A stretch of 64,000 nt of DNA, from the NCBI RefSeq assembly GCF_003263515.1, contig NZ_JYDE01000044.1, forward strand, positions 42,707 to 106,706. Direction: 5' to 3'. Under the pieces are notes generated by a model, which saw nothing but the letters and a program-made list of their open reading frames with translations, was not told where the DNA came from and made no database searches. Below, in pieces: positions 48,145 through 59,768 of the stretch; the stretch's first letter is position 1; each line of letters begins with the position of its first letter. This stretch comes from Rahnella inusitata (GTDB lineage Bacteria; Pseudomonadota; Gammaproteobacteria; Enterobacterales; Enterobacteriaceae). The position numbers were made by a program, and so were the translations under genes.

Positions 48145-49173
48145 ATGAATATTGAAGGCTTTTATCAGCCTCCGGGACGGGCAGCGCGTGAGGCTGCCCG
48201 CCTTTTTCTGGAAAACGGGCAGTTTGTGACGCTGGATACGCCTGAATCACAAACCCGCTTTACCCTCAGTGAGATTGACGTTTCTGATGCGCTGGGCACC
48301 ATTCCCTTGTTTCTTACGTTCCCCGACGGAAGCCGTTTTGTTCCCGCTGATGATGCAGCGTTTCGCCACTGGTTACTCAAACATCGCAAGCCGGGCTGGG
48401 TCTATCGTATGGAAAGCCATAAACGTGGCGTTGTCCTTACGCTGCTGGCGACCTGTCTGCTGATCGTTTTCTACGTCTATGGATTACTGCCGTGGGCCAG
48501 CAATGCGATTGCGCTGCGCATTCCGACCACGATTGAGCAAAACCTCGGTCGTCATACGATGACGCTTCTCCGGGCCAGTGATTTTCAGGATTCAGCGTTA
48601 CCGCCAGATCGGCAGAAAGCGCTTCAGGTTCTGTTCAGCCAGGTAACGCCGCCGTCGTTGCGCAATGACCGGACACCAGTCAGCCTGAAACTGATGAATA
48701 TTCCCGATGTGGCCAATGCGTTTATGCTGTCTGACGGCACGCTGGTCCTCAGCGACAATCTGGTCGCCCTCAGCCCCGGCGATGACGCGCTGGCGGCGGT
48801 GATGCTGCATGAGATAGGTCATCACGTTTACCGTCATCCGATGCGCATGCTGGTGCGTTCTTCGCTGGTTTCGCTGACGCTGTTGTGGATGACCGGTGAT
48901 GTCAGCGGTATCGGCGATACTTTGCTGCAAACCGCGTCTCTTGCCAATGAGTTGCAGTTCTCACGCGGTATGGAACGCGATGCGGATGACTGGGCGATTG
49001 CGGAAATGAAGCGGGAAGGGCGTTCACTTGAGCAGATGGCGCAAATGTATTCGCTGCTCGTAGCAAAATCGCAGAAAGAAGAAATCAGTGACAGCAGCCT
49101 GCCTGACTGGCTGAGTACGCACCCGGCGATGCAGTCGCGGGTGGAACATATTCGGGATGCCGCAAGGCAATAG
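48145..49173 (+). CDS. Membrane-anchored M48-family metalloprotease
   Basis: 342-residue zinc protease: an N-terminal soluble part (1-95), one membrane helix at about 97-117, and an M48 domain with HEIGH at 222-226 and a third-ligand Glu at about 276 in RGMERDADDWA. The start overlaps nothing, but it begins three bases after the yjgN stop, so the two are cotranscribed and may act together in the inner membrane. The protease substrate is unknown. Confidence 0.88.
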   Translation: MNIEGFYQPPGRAAREAARLFLENGQFVTLDTPESQTRFTLSEIDVSDALGTIPLFLTFPDGSRFVPADDAAFRHWLLKHRKPGWVYRMESHKRGVVLTLLATCLLIVFYVYGLLPWASNAIALRIPTTIEQNLGRHTMTLLRASDFQDSALPPDRQKALQVLFSQVTPPSLRNDRTPVSLKLMNIPDVANAFMLSDGTLVLSDNLVALSPGDDALAAVMLHEIGHHVYRHPMRMLVRSSLVSLTLLWMTGDVSGIGDTLLQTASLANELQFSRGMERDADDWAIAEMKREGRSLEQMAQMYSLLVAKSQKEEISDSSLPDWLSTHPAMQSRVEHIRDAARQ

Positions 49174-49206
49174 CAGGTTTTAAATCACTGAATCTGATGC
49201 ATAAAA

Positions 49207-49226
49207 AAGGCCGCTTGCGCGGCCTT
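49207..49226 (-). terminator. valS terminator
   Basis: AAGGCCGC-TTGC-GCGGCCTT stem with TTTTTTAT following on the minus strand, 24 bases after the valS stop; it also ends the convergent M48 gene. Confidence 0.9.
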
Positions 49227-49250
49227 CGTCATTTCAGGCATTCATCAACA

Positions 49251-52106
49251 TTACAGCGCAGCGATAGTCGCTTTCTGTTCTGCAATTTTGATTTTGGCTT
49301 CGCCACAGGCTGCCAGACGGTCACGTTCTTTCGCGACAACGGCTTCTGGCGCACGCGCCACAAAACCTTCGTTAGACAGTTTGCCTTCGATAGAGGCAAT
49401 CTCACCGTCTAGTTTCGCCATCTCTTTGTCCAGCCGCGCCAGTTCGGCGTCTTTATCAATCAGACCGGCCATTGGGATCAGCAGCTCAGCGCCTTCCACC
49501 AGTTTGGTGACGGACACTGGGCCTTTGTCGCCAGCAGACAGAATGGTGATGGATTCCAGACGCGCCAGAGACTGAATGAAGCTCAGGTTCTGTTCCACAC
49601 GACGCTGTGCATCAGCACTTGCACCGCGCAGCAGCAGTTCCAGCGGCTTGGCCGGAGACAGGTTCATCTCGGCACGCACGTTACGGATAGCGATGATCGC
49701 CTGCTTGATCCACTCGAGATCGGCCAGCGCCAGTTCGTCTGCTTTCGCCGCGTCAAACTCAGGGAAAGGTTGCAGCATGATGGTCTCAGCCGTGATGCCT
49801 TTCAGTGATTTCACGCGCTGCCAGATGGTTTCTGTGATGAACGGAATGATCGGGTGCGCAAGACGCAGCAGACCTTCCAGCACTTCCACCAGCGTATGAC
49901 GGGTGCCGCGCAGTTGTGCTTCGCTGCCGCCGTTCATGACCGGTTTGGTGAGTTCCAGATACCAGTCGCAGAACTGGTTCCATGTGAATTCATACAGAAT
50001 GCTGGCGGCCAGATCGAAGCGGTAAGTATCCATCGCGTCGCGGTAGGCTTTCACTGTACGGTTATATTCCGCGAGGATCCAGCGGTCAGCCAGTGACAGC
50101 TCGAGTTCGCCGCCGTTCAGACCACAATCCTGATCTTCTGTGTTCATCAGCACAAAGCGGCTGGCGTTCCAGAGTTTGTTACAGAAGTTGCGGTAACCCT
50201 CAAGGCGCTTCATGTCCCAGTTGATGTCACGGCCTGTAGAAGCCAGCGCCGCCAGCGTGAAGCGCAGGGCGTCAGTGCCGTGCGGTTCGATGCCGTTCGG
50301 GAACTGCTTCTCGGTGCGCTTGCGGATTTTCTCAGCCAGCTGCGGCTGCATCATGTTGCCGGTACGTTTTTCCAGCAGGTCTTCCAGCGAGATACCGTCG
50401 ATCATATCCAGCGGATCGATGACGTTACCTTTCGACTTGGACATTTTCTGCCCTTCGTCATCGCGGATAAGCCCGGTCATGTAAACGGTGTTAAACGGCA
50501 CCTGCGGTTTACCGTTTTCGTCTTTCACGAAGTGCATGGTCATCATGATCATGCGCGCGATCCAGAAGAAGATGATGTCGAAGCCGCTGACTACTACGCT
50601 TGAAGGGTGGAAGGCTTTGAGATCAGGCGTCTGTTCTGGCCAGCCCAGCGTGGAGAACGTCCACAGACCGGAAGAGAACCAGGTATCGAGCACGTCTTCA
50701 TCTTGTGTCAGCACCACGTCTGCACCCAGATTGTTTTCGCTGCGTACTTCCGCTTCATCACGGCCAACGAACACGTTGCCTTCGGCGTCATACCACGCCG
50801 GAATACGGTGTCCCCACCACAGCTGACGGGAAATACACCAGTCCTGAATGTCACGCATCCAACTGAAGTACATGTTCTCGTACTGTTTTGGTACGAACTG
50901 AATTTCGCCCGTTTCTACGGCTTCCACCGCAACTTTCGCCAGCGGCGCCGTACGCACGTACCACTGGTCGGTCAGCATTGGCTCGATCACCACGCCGCCA
51001 CGGTCGCCATAAGGCACGGTCAAATCGTGAGGTTTGATCTCTTCGAGCAGGCCGGCTTCTTCAAACGCCGCCACCACGGCTTTACGCGCTGCAAAGCGCT
51101 CAAGGCCACGGAACTGCTCTGGAATGTCGTTGCTGCACGCGTCGCTTTCTTCACCGTTGGTGTCGAACACCTCAGCGGTCTGACGGATATCGCCGTCGAA
51201 CGTCAGGATATTGATCATCGGCAGGCCGTGACGTTTACCGACTTCATAGTCGTTAAAGTCGTGCGCCGGGGTGATCTTCACACAGCCGGTGCCTTTTTCC
51301 ATGTCGGCGTGTTCATCACCCAGAATTGGAATGCGACGACCAACCAGCGGCAGAATGATCTCTTTGCCGATCAGGTCTTTGTAACGCGGATCTTCCGGGT
51401 TCACTGCCACGCCGGTATCACCGAGTACGGTTTCCGGACGGGTGGTGGCGACCACCAGATAATCTTTACCTTCAGCCGTTTTCGCGCCGTCAGCCAGCGG
51501 ATAACGCAGATGCCACATGGATCCTTTGGACTCGCGGTTTTCGACTTCGAGGTCAGAAATCGCGGTGCGCAGTTTCGGATCCCAGTTCACCAGACGTTTG
51601 CCACGGTAAATCAGGTCTTCTTTGTACAGACGGACAAATACTTCGCGTACGGCGTTGGACAAGCCTTCGTCCATGGTGAAGCGCTCGCGCTCCCAGTCCA
51701 CGGAGTCGCCGAGACGGCGCATCTGGCGGGTGATGGTGCCGCCAGACTCTGCTTTCCAGTCCCAGATTTTGTCGATGAATGCTTCACGGCCGTAGTCGTG
51801 GCGGGTTTTGCCTTCCTCAGCAGCGATCTTACGCTCAACCACCATTTGCGTTGCGATACCCGCATGGTCAGTCCCCGCCTGCCACAGGGTGTTTTTACCC
51901 TGCATGCGCTGATAGCGGATCATGGCGTCCATGATGGTTTGCTGGAAAGCATGACCCATGTGCAAGCTGCCGGTTACGTTCGGCGGCGGGATCATGATGG
52001 CAAAGCTTTCTTTACTGGTATCACCATGTGGCTTGAAATAGCCCTGTTGTTCCCAGTGCTCGTAAAGCGGCTGCTCGATGTCTTGCGGGTTATATGTCTT
52101 ATCCAT
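49251..52106 (-). CDS. valS: Valyl-tRNA synthetase
   Basis: Class I aminoacyl-tRNA synthetase that charges tRNA-Val and edits misacylated threonine. The 951 residues match the E. coli length. The HIGH-type site [16 protein letters not shown] is near residue 45, [12 protein letters not shown] near 555, and a C-terminal coiled coil ([22 protein letters not shown]). It starts within the end of holC (8-base overlap). Confidence 0.98.
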   Translation of the reverse strand: MDKTYNPQDIEQPLYEHWEQQGYFKPHGDTSKESFAIMIPPPNVTGSLHMGHAFQQTIMDAMIRYQRMQGKNTLWQAGTDHAGIATQMVVERKIAAEEGKTRHDYGREAFIDKIWDWKAESGGTITRQMRRLGDSVDWERERFTMDEGLSNAVREVFVRLYKEDLIYRGKRLVNWDPKLRTAISDLEVENRESKGSMWHLRYPLADGAKTAEGKDYLVVATTRPETVLGDTGVAVNPEDPRYKDLIGKEIILPLVGRRIPILGDEHADMEKGTGCVKITPAHDFNDYEVGKRHGLPMINILTFDGDIRQTAEVFDTNGEESDACSNDIPEQFRGLERFAARKAVVAAFEEAGLLEEIKPHDLTVPYGDRGGVVIEPMLTDQWYVRTAPLAKVAVEAVETGEIQFVPKQYENMYFSWMRDIQDWCISRQLWWGHRIPAWYDAEGNVFVGRDEAEVRSENNLGADVVLTQDEDVLDTWFSSGLWTFSTLGWPEQTPDLKAFHPSSVVVSGFDIIFFWIARMIMMTMHFVKDENGKPQVPFNTVYMTGLIRDDEGQKMSKSKGNVIDPLDMIDGISLEDLLEKRTGNMMQPQLAEKIRKRTEKQFPNGIEPHGTDALRFTLAALASTGRDINWDMKRLEGYRNFCNKLWNASRFVLMNTEDQDCGLNGGELELSLADRWILAEYNRTVKAYRDAMDTYRFDLAASILYEFTWNQFCDWYLELTKPVMNGGSEAQLRGTRHTLVEVLEGLLRLAHPIIPFITETIWQRVKSLKGITAETIMLQPFPEFDAAKADELALADLEWIKQAIIAIRNVRAEMNLSPAKPLELLLRGASADAQRRVEQNLSFIQSLARLESITILSAGDKGPVSVTKLVEGAELLIPMAGLIDKDAELARLDKEMAKLDGEIASIEGKLSNEGFVARAPEAVVAKERDRLAACGEAKIKIAEQKATIAAL

Positions 52107-52584
52107 TTCGCTTCGTATTTTCGTCGGTCGATGTGGTGACTGAGGGCGGCGTGGCCGTCGTCAAAGAGAAACCCACGCTGCGATAGGCTTTGTAGCGTTC
52201 GCGCGCAAGTTGTTTAAGGGAATCTTCGTAAGGAACGAAGTCTACCACTTCATGGAAAGCAGTAGCAAAATCTGCAAACTCAGGTAAAAGGCTGATCAGC
52301 AGGTCGCGCGGCGCATTGCCCCGCTTGCCCGGCCAGCAGAGCTCCACCGGTGCGCCAAAACGCGGGCCTTCCCCCGCCAGATTGTGCGGCACGAAGTGGG
52401 TCGGATCGCGCTTCCAGAGTGCTTCATCCAGACGCTCGGCCTGTGCCTGACTTTCACAAGCCAGCAGGACACGTTTGCCCATCCGGTAACGTTCAGCGGC
52501 GACCTGACAGGCCAGCGCTTCGTGCGAGCTGAGCTCGCCACTGGCATCCGGCGCATCGAGAAGAAAGAAGGTTGCCTGTTTCAT
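52099..52584 (-). CDS. holC: DNA polymerase III chi subunit HolC
   Basis: Chi subunit linking the clamp loader to single-strand-binding protein. 161 residues: [10 protein letters not shown] at the N-terminus and the conserved [24 protein letters not shown] block. It is slightly longer than E. coli HolC (147), with a Thr/Ser-rich C-terminal tail overlapping valS. The order pepA-holC-valS is conserved. Confidence 0.96.
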   Translation of the reverse strand: MKQATFFLLDAPDASGELSSHEALACQVAAERYRMGKRVLLACESQAQAERLDEALWKRDPTHFVPHNLAGEGPRFGAPVELCWPGKRGNAPRDLLISLLPEFADFATAFHEVVDFVPYEDSLKQLARERYKAYRSVGFSLTTATPPSVTTSTDENTKRNG

Positions 52585-52705
52585 GATGAGTTCACTGTGC
52601 TGCTGAGAAAAAACAGGGGCGCAACTGGGTGCGCCCGCCTGTGAAGGGTTTGGCGAACCAAACCCTGATTGTCAAAATTATACCTTATTTGACGGGTGAA
52701 TCAGA

Positions 52706-54495
<1,790 letters not shown>

Positions 54496-55590
54496 GTGAT
54501 CATCATTAGATATCTGGTTAGGGAAACCTTCAAGAGCCAATTTGCCATTCTCTTCATTCTGCTTCTCATCTTCTTTTGTCAGAAGCTGGTCAGAGTGCTT
54601 GGAGCGGCAGTCGATGGCGATATCCCAACAAATTTAGTTCTGTCACTTCTGGGTTTAGGTATTCCGGAAATGGCGCAGCTTATTCTTCCTCTCAGCCTTT
54701 TCCTCGGCTTACTGATGACGCTCGGGAAACTGTATACCGACAGTGAAATCACAGTCATGCACGCCTGTGGTCTCGGAAAACGGTCACTGGTCATCGCTGC
54801 ACTGGTTTTGGCGTTATTTACCTCAGTTTTCGCCGGCATCAACGCTATCTGGCTCAGCCCCTGGTCATCCAAGCATCAGGATGCGGTTCTGGCGGAAGCT
54901 AAAGCCAACCCGAGCATGGCGGCGATGGTTGAAGGCCAGTTCCAGCAGGCGCAGAACGGCAATGCCGTGCTGTTCGTCGGCAACGTGAAGGGCAAAGAAT
55001 TCCATAACGTTTTCCTGGCGCAGCTTCGTCCGAGTGGTAACCAGCGTCCTTCCGTCGTGGTGGCTGATAAAGGCCACATGCTGCAGCGCCCGGACGGTTC
55101 TCAGGTTGTCACCCTGGATCAGGGAACCCGCTACGAAGGAACCGCGCTGCTCCGAGACTTCCGTATTACCGATTTCACCGACTATCTCGCCGTGATCGGC
55201 CATCAGACCGTGCAGCTTGACCCGAATGAGTCCGATCAGATGACCATGACGCAACTGTGGCACTCCGATGAACCGGAAGCGCGTGCAGAGCTGAACTGGC
55301 GCTTAACGCTGATCGTGTCAGTCTTCATCATGGCGCTGTTAGTGGTTCCGCTGAGTGTGGTAAACCCGCGTCAGGGTCGCGTACTGAGTATGTTACCGGC
55401 GATTCTGCTTTATCTGATTTTCTTCCTGCTGCAAACCTCGCTGCGCTCTAACGGCGCCAAAGGCAAGCTGGATCCGATGATTTGGATGTGGGGAACGAAC
55501 CTGGTCTACTTCGGGCTGGCATTGATTCTGAATGCATGGGATACGTTGCCGGTTCGTAAGTTCCGCGCACGCTTGAGAGGAGCAGCCTGA
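54496..55590 (+). CDS. lptF: LPS export ABC transporter permease LptF
   Basis: Inner-membrane permease of the LptB2FGC machine that extracts LPS and passes it to LptA. 364 residues with six membrane helices, three on each side of a periplasmic beta-jellyroll domain (about residues 120-260). It contains the LSLFLGLLMTLGKLYTDSEITVMHACG coupling-helix segment. The start is GTG or ATG near 54496 (GTGATCATCATT; the ATG used here is the second codon region). It overlaps lptG as TGATG. Confidence 0.96.
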   Translation: MIIIRYLVRETFKSQFAILFILLLIFFCQKLVRVLGAAVDGDIPTNLVLSLLGLGIPEMAQLILPLSLFLGLLMTLGKLYTDSEITVMHACGLGKRSLVIAALVLALFTSVFAGINAIWLSPWSSKHQDAVLAEAKANPSMAAMVEGQFQQAQNGNAVLFVGNVKGKEFHNVFLAQLRPSGNQRPSVVVADKGHMLQRPDGSQVVTLDQGTRYEGTALLRDFRITDFTDYLAVIGHQTVQLDPNESDQMTMTQLWHSDEPEARAELNWRLTLIVSVFIMALLVVPLSVVNPRQGRVLSMLPAILLYLIFFLLQTSLRSNGAKGKLDPMIWMWGTNLVYFGLALILNAWDTLPVRKFRARLRGAA

Positions 55591-56660
55591 TGTTTGGCGT
55601 ATTAGACCGGTACATCGGTCGCACTATCTTCAACACCATCATGATGACGCTTTTCATGCTGGTGTCACTCTCTGGCATCATCAAGTTTGTCGACCAGTTG
55701 CGTAAAGTCGGGCAGGGCGGATATTCAGCGGCGGGCGCAGGGCTTTACACCTTACTCAGCGTGCCAAAAGATATCGAAATCTTCTTCCCGATGGCGGCAC
55801 TGCTGGGCGCATTGCTGGGTCTGGGTACGCTGGCAACGCGCAGTGAGCTGGTGGTGATGCAGGCTTCTGGTTTCACCCGTATGCAGATTGCTGCATCGGT
55901 GATGAAAACCGCGATCCCGCTGGTGCTGCTGACCATGGCAATTGGTGAGTGGGTAGCACCGCAGGGCGAACAGATGGCGCGTAATTACCGTGCGCAGCAG
56001 ATGTACGGCGGCTCACTGCTTTCTACTCAGAACGGATTGTGGGCGAAAGACGGTCATGACTTTATCTATATCGAACGCGTGGCGGGCGAGAAAGAGCTGA
56101 CTGGCGTGAACATCTACCATTTTGATAACGAGAATAAACTTCAGTCTGTGCGTTATGCCTCGTCCGCGACCTTCGATAACGGCGAGTGGAAATTGTCGCA
56201 GGTGGATGAATCCGACCTGACCGACAAGCTGCAAATCACCGGTTCCCAGACGCTGACCGGCGTGTGGAAGACTAACCTGACTCCGGACAAGCTGGGCGTC
56301 GTGGCGCTCGACCCGGATGCGCTGTCGATAAGCGGCCTCTACAACTACGTGAAATACCTGAAGCAGAGCGGGCAGGAGTCCAAACGTTATCAGCTCAACA
56401 TGTGGAGCAAAATCTTCTCTCCACTGTCTGTTGCGGTGATGATGCTGATGGCGCTTTCGTTCATCTTCGGCCCGCTGCGCAGTGTACCGATGGGTGTGCG
56501 CGTGGTAACAGGGATTTGCTTCGGTTTCCTGTTCTATGTACTTGACCAGATTTTCGGTCCGCTGAGCCTGGTTTACAGCATTCCGCCGATATTAGGCGCG
56601 CTGTTGCCAAGCGGATTATTCTTCGTCATCAGCATGTATTTGCTGTTGAAGAAGAAGTAA
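55590..56660 (+). CDS. lptG: LPS export ABC transporter permease LptG
   Basis: Partner permease of LptF. The 356 residues have the same three-helix, jellyroll, three-helix plan; N-terminal MFGVLDRYIGRTIFNTIMMT and the coupling region LGLGTLATRSELVVMQASGFTRMQI are conserved. Translation is coupled to lptF through the TGATG overlap. A strong terminator follows. Confidence 0.97.
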   Translation: MFGVLDRYIGRTIFNTIMMTLFMLVSLSGIIKFVDQLRKVGQGGYSAAGAGLYTLLSVPKDIEIFFPMAALLGALLGLGTLATRSELVVMQASGFTRMQIAASVMKTAIPLVLLTMAIGEWVAPQGEQMARNYRAQQMYGGSLLSTQNGLWAKDGHDFIYIERVAGEKELTGVNIYHFDNENKLQSVRYASSATFDNGEWKLSQVDESDLTDKLQITGSQTLTGVWKTNLTPDKLGVVALDPDALSISGLYNYVKYLKQSGQESKRYQLNMWSKIFSPLSVAVMMLMALSFIFGPLRSVPMGVRVVTGICFGFLFYVLDQIFGPLSLVYSIPPILGALLPSGLFFVISMYLLLKKK

Positions 56661-56677
56661 ACCGCCGCGTCAGAGAC

Positions 56678-56706
56678 AAAAAAAGCAGGCTGAGCCTGCT
56701 TTTTTT
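56678..56706. terminator. lptFG terminator
   Basis: AAAAAAAGCAGGC-TGA-GCCTGCTTTTTTT: a perfect 13-bp bidirectional terminator between lptG and the convergent ampH. Confidence 0.93.
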
Positions 56707-56732
56707 ACGTCTGTCTGTTGGCATCTGAACTG

Positions 56733-57872
56733 TCAGAGTTCGTTATTTCGCACCAGCTCGGCGACCAGATCGTTAACGCCATCGCTCATGTTTTTGAACT
56801 TGGTCAGCTCGCTGCGGGTGACCACAACGAACACGCCAATACCGCGCTGCGGTACCATCGCGACGTAGGTAATAAAGCCACCGCCGCCACCGGTTTTCTG
56901 GATGATGCGCGGCAGCAACGGGGTGGGCGCCATCGTTACCCATCCCATGCCCAGTGAGTCCGCCATGCCCGGTACGTCCATGCCTTTCAGCGACACTAAA
57001 TCAGAACGTTTGTAGTACATCTTCTGCGCCATTTCGGCGGTAGTCGTGCGCTGCCCGAGGAACTGACGCATCCAGCGGCCCATGTCGGCTGGCGTGGAAT
57101 ACAGCCCGCCGCTGCCCGCTGCGGCAATAGTGTTGATGCAAGGGCTTGGACGCAGCCCGACCATCAGCCGTGAACACTGGCTGGCGTTAGGCGTCAGTGT
57201 GGTATCAGTCATCCCTAGCGGCTGGGTAATCTGTTCGCGTAGCAGCTGCGGATAGGGTTTATTGGCCGCTTTCGATAACGCATCGGAAAGCAGGTCAAAC
57301 GCCAGATTTGAGTAAGACGCACGGGCACCCGGTGGGACGGTCAGTTTAGCAACGCTCAGCCAGTTCCAGCGATCGCTTTTGGTCGGCCAGGTAAAGACAT
57401 TACGATGTGCCACGCCGCCCGGCTGCTCACGCGGCAGACCGCTGGTGTGTGTCGCCAGATTCAGCAACGTGATCGGATTGGTGCCGCTGTAACCTGGCAC
57501 GCGGGCGCCGGCTGGCGCGTATTTACGCAGCGGGTCATTAATACTGACTTTGCCCTGCTGCGCCATTTTGACCAGCACTTCACTGGTGATGAGCTTGGTC
57601 AGCGAGGCGATGCGCACCACGGAGTCTTCACGCGGGCGCACATCGGAACCGGGGCGGGTTTCGCCAAAACTGCGGAAAACTTGTTGATTGTTATCCACCA
57701 CCACCAGCGCCATTCCCATAGCGCCGCTGCCGTAAAAAATGTGTTCTGCATGGTCATCCACGACCTGCGACGCCAGACGCGCATTCTGCTGCGCATAGCT
57801 CCATAAAGGCGTACTGGCAAAGGCCAGCGCGAGGAGCGAAAGAGAGATTTTTTTCAACAAGCGGATATCCAT
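56733..57872 (-). CDS. ampH: D-alanyl-D-alanine carboxypeptidase/endopeptidase AmpH
   Basis: Periplasmic class C penicillin-binding protein acting in peptidoglycan recycling and remodelling. 379 residues from the ATG at 57872 (MDIRLLKKISLSLLALAF), which begins a good signal peptide cleaved near SYAQQ; the frame reaches 57968 but upstream codons are not needed. SxxK motif VRIASLTKL, YxN motif RASYSNLAFD, and the C-terminal KTGGGGGFITYVAMVPQ block match E. coli AmpH. Confidence 0.93.
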   Translation of the reverse strand: MDIRLLKKISLSLLALAFASTPLWSYAQQNARLASQVVDDHAEHIFYGSGAMGMALVVVDNNQQVFRSFGETRPGSDVRPREDSVVRIASLTKLITSEVLVKMAQQGKVSINDPLRKYAPAGARVPGYSGTNPITLLNLATHTSGLPREQPGGVAHRNVFTWPTKSDRWNWLSVAKLTVPPGARASYSNLAFDLLSDALSKAANKPYPQLLREQITQPLGMTDTTLTPNASQCSRLMVGLRPSPCINTIAAAGSGGLYSTPADMGRWMRQFLGQRTTTAEMAQKMYYKRSDLVSLKGMDVPGMADSLGMGWVTMAPTPLLPRIIQKTGGGGGFITYVAMVPQRGIGVFVVVTRSELTKFKNMSDGVNDLVAELVRNNEL

Positions 57873-58091
57873 CAACAGGCCATTAAGAATTTGTGATTTG
57901 TATACTAATGCGAAGTTTGAAAAACGGCATGGGAAAAAAGCGCTCAATCCTAAGATATTTGTCAGCAAAACCCTCTCGCAACGCGCCCAGTGCCTGTTTT
58001 TTCAACACTTAAACCGAACAAGGCGGGATAAGTATTGCGTGACCTGCTGGGCTGGGTATAATGCCCACGTTTTCCGCATACTACTTTCTGT

Positions 58092-58176
58092 GCCGAAGTG
58101 GCGAAATCGGTAGACGCAGTTGACTCAAAATCAACCGCCGCAAGGCGTGCCGGTTCGATTCCGGCCTTCGGCACCA
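58092..58176 (+). tRNA. leuX: tRNA-Leu (anticodon CAA)
   Basis: 85-nt type II tRNA starting GCCGAAGTGGCGAAATCGG with encoded CCA. The anticodon loop CTCAAAA is flanked by GTTGA/TCAAC; long variable arm; T-loop GGTTCGATTCC. It reads UUG codons. The sequence matches E. coli leuX, which is also the insertion site of genomic islands. Confidence 0.97.
58150..58176 (+). other. Probable island attachment site (attL) in the leuX 3' end
   Basis: The integrase gene begins 198 bases downstream of this tRNA and points away from it. P4-type integrases usually recombine within the 3' end of a tRNA gene, regenerating it. The matching right-end copy would lie outside the window. Confidence 0.6.
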
Positions 58177-58189
58177 ACAGTATGTAAAT

Positions 58190-58214
58190 AGACCTCAACT
58201 GAGGTCTTTTTTTA
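58190..58214 (+). terminator. leuX terminator
   Basis: AGACCTC-AACT-GAGGTCT followed by TTTTTT, 13 bases after the tRNA. Confidence 0.85.
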
Positions 58215-58373
58215 TGTCTAAAATCCAGTCCCCGCAAGGCTCCTCTCGCTTTTTCAGTCAACATAAGTCAACCTGATTCAATCTACATCAACTTACTGAT
58301 GCGGGTACAAATGCGGGTATATCCCGGTTCGATAATGTTTGTACCCACACAGACCCTTGAAAGGATACTCAAC

Positions 58374-59639
58374 ATGGCTCTGAGTGATGTGAAGGTTCGT
58401 ACGGCCAAGCCTGAAGCAAAAGCTTATAAACTTACTGATGGCGACGGCATGGTTTTGCTGGTTCACCCGAACGGTTCTAAATATTGGCGACTGCGTTATC
58501 GCTTCGGCGGTAAAGAGAAGATGCTGGCGTTGGGGAAATACCCTGAAGTGTCATTGGCTGATGCCAGGGTACGACGTGAAGAAGCCCGCAAGCATTTAGC
58601 TAATGGTGTCGATCCCAGTGAGAATAAGAAAGCCGTTAAGGTAGAACAAGAGCAGGAAGTGATAACTTTTGAAGTGGTAGCCAGAGACTGGCACGCAAGT
58701 AATCAGAAGTGGTCTGAGGCGCACAGTGCACGAGTTCTGAAGAGCCTGGAGGATAACCTCTTTGCTGCGATTGGTTCGAGAAATATCGCTGAGCTAAAAA
58801 CAAGAGATTTACTCACGCCCATTAAAGCCGTAGAGATGTCTGGACGTCTTGAAGTGGCGGCCCGTCTACAACAACGAACAACAGCAATTATGCGATTTGC
58901 CGTGCAGAGCGGTTTAATCGACTATAACCCCGCACAAGAGATCGCTGGAGCCGTTGCCACAGCTAAACGACAGCATGGTGCTGCGCTAGAACTTAATCGC
59001 ATTCCTGAACTACTTCACCGTATCGACACATATACCGGCAGACCACTAACACGCTTAGCTGTCGAGCTGACGTTGTTAGTCTTCATTCGATCTAGCGAGT
59101 TACGTTTTGCTCGCTGGTCAGAAGTAGATTTTGAAACTGCAATGTGTACGATTCCGGGAGAGCGTGAGCCTTTGGAAGGTGTGAAGCATTCACATCGAGG
59201 ATCGAAAATGCGTACTCCTCATCTTGTTCCTTTATCCCGCCAGGCTGTGACCATTCTGGAAAAGATCAAAAGCATGAGTGGAAACCGAGAGCTGATTTTC
59301 GTTGGTGATCACGATCCGCGTAAGCCGATGAGTGAGAATACGGTGAATAAGGCTCTGCGAGTGATGGGATACGATACGAAGGTTGAGGTTTGCGGGCATG
59401 GTTTCAGGACAATGGCTTGTAGTTCGTTGATTGAGTCGGGTTTGTGGTCGAAGGATGCTGTAGAGAGGCAGATGAGTCACCAGGAACGTAACTCGGTGCG
59501 CGCGGCTTATATTCATAAGGCCGAGCATTTGGGGGAGCGTAGGCTGATGTTGCAGTGGTGGGCGGATTATCTGGATGTGAATCGGGTTGAAGGGGTTAGT
59601 CCGTTTGATTTTGGAAGACAAAAAAGTAACAAGAATTAA
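58374..59639 (+). CDS. int: P4-type tyrosine integrase
   Basis: Site-specific recombinase of the leuX island. 421 residues from the ATG at 58374 (MALSDVKVRTAKPEAKAYKL), with AAAGGATACTC before it; upstream in-frame ATGs lack an RBS. DUF4102 arm-binding domain (about 1-85), core-binding SAM-like domain (about 100-195), and catalytic domain with Arg in FIRSSELRFARWSEVD, the H-x-x-R box GHGFRTMA, and nucleophile Tyr in RAAYIHKAEHLGERR. It looks intact. Confidence 0.94.
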   Translation: MALSDVKVRTAKPEAKAYKLTDGDGMVLLVHPNGSKYWRLRYRFGGKEKMLALGKYPEVSLADARVRREEARKHLANGVDPSENKKAVKVEQEQEVITFEVVARDWHASNQKWSEAHSARVLKSLEDNLFAAIGSRNIAELKTRDLLTPIKAVEMSGRLEVAARLQQRTTAIMRFAVQSGLIDYNPAQEIAGAVATAKRQHGAALELNRIPELLHRIDTYTGRPLTRLAVELTLLVFIRSSELRFARWSEVDFETAMCTIPGEREPLEGVKHSHRGSKMRTPHLVPLSRQAVTILEKIKSMSGNRELIFVGDHDPRKPMSENTVNKALRVMGYDTKVEVCGHGFRTMACSSLIESGLWSKDAVERQMSHQERNSVRAAYIHKAEHLGERRLMLQWWADYLDVNRVEGVSPFDFGRQKSNKN

Positions 59640-59768
59640 CCGAATGTGGAACGAAAACAATTTGGAGTAAGAAATATTTGCTGAGTTAACTGTGTTAATA
59701 TACAGTAATAATAGGTAAATACTAATGACATTGATCGTACCCAATCATTAATGATCAGAGAATTTTAG

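Noticed and set aside
50607..52139. 510-codon ORF on the plus strand
   Set aside because: Antisense to valS; long only because of codon bias, with no recognisable protein features.
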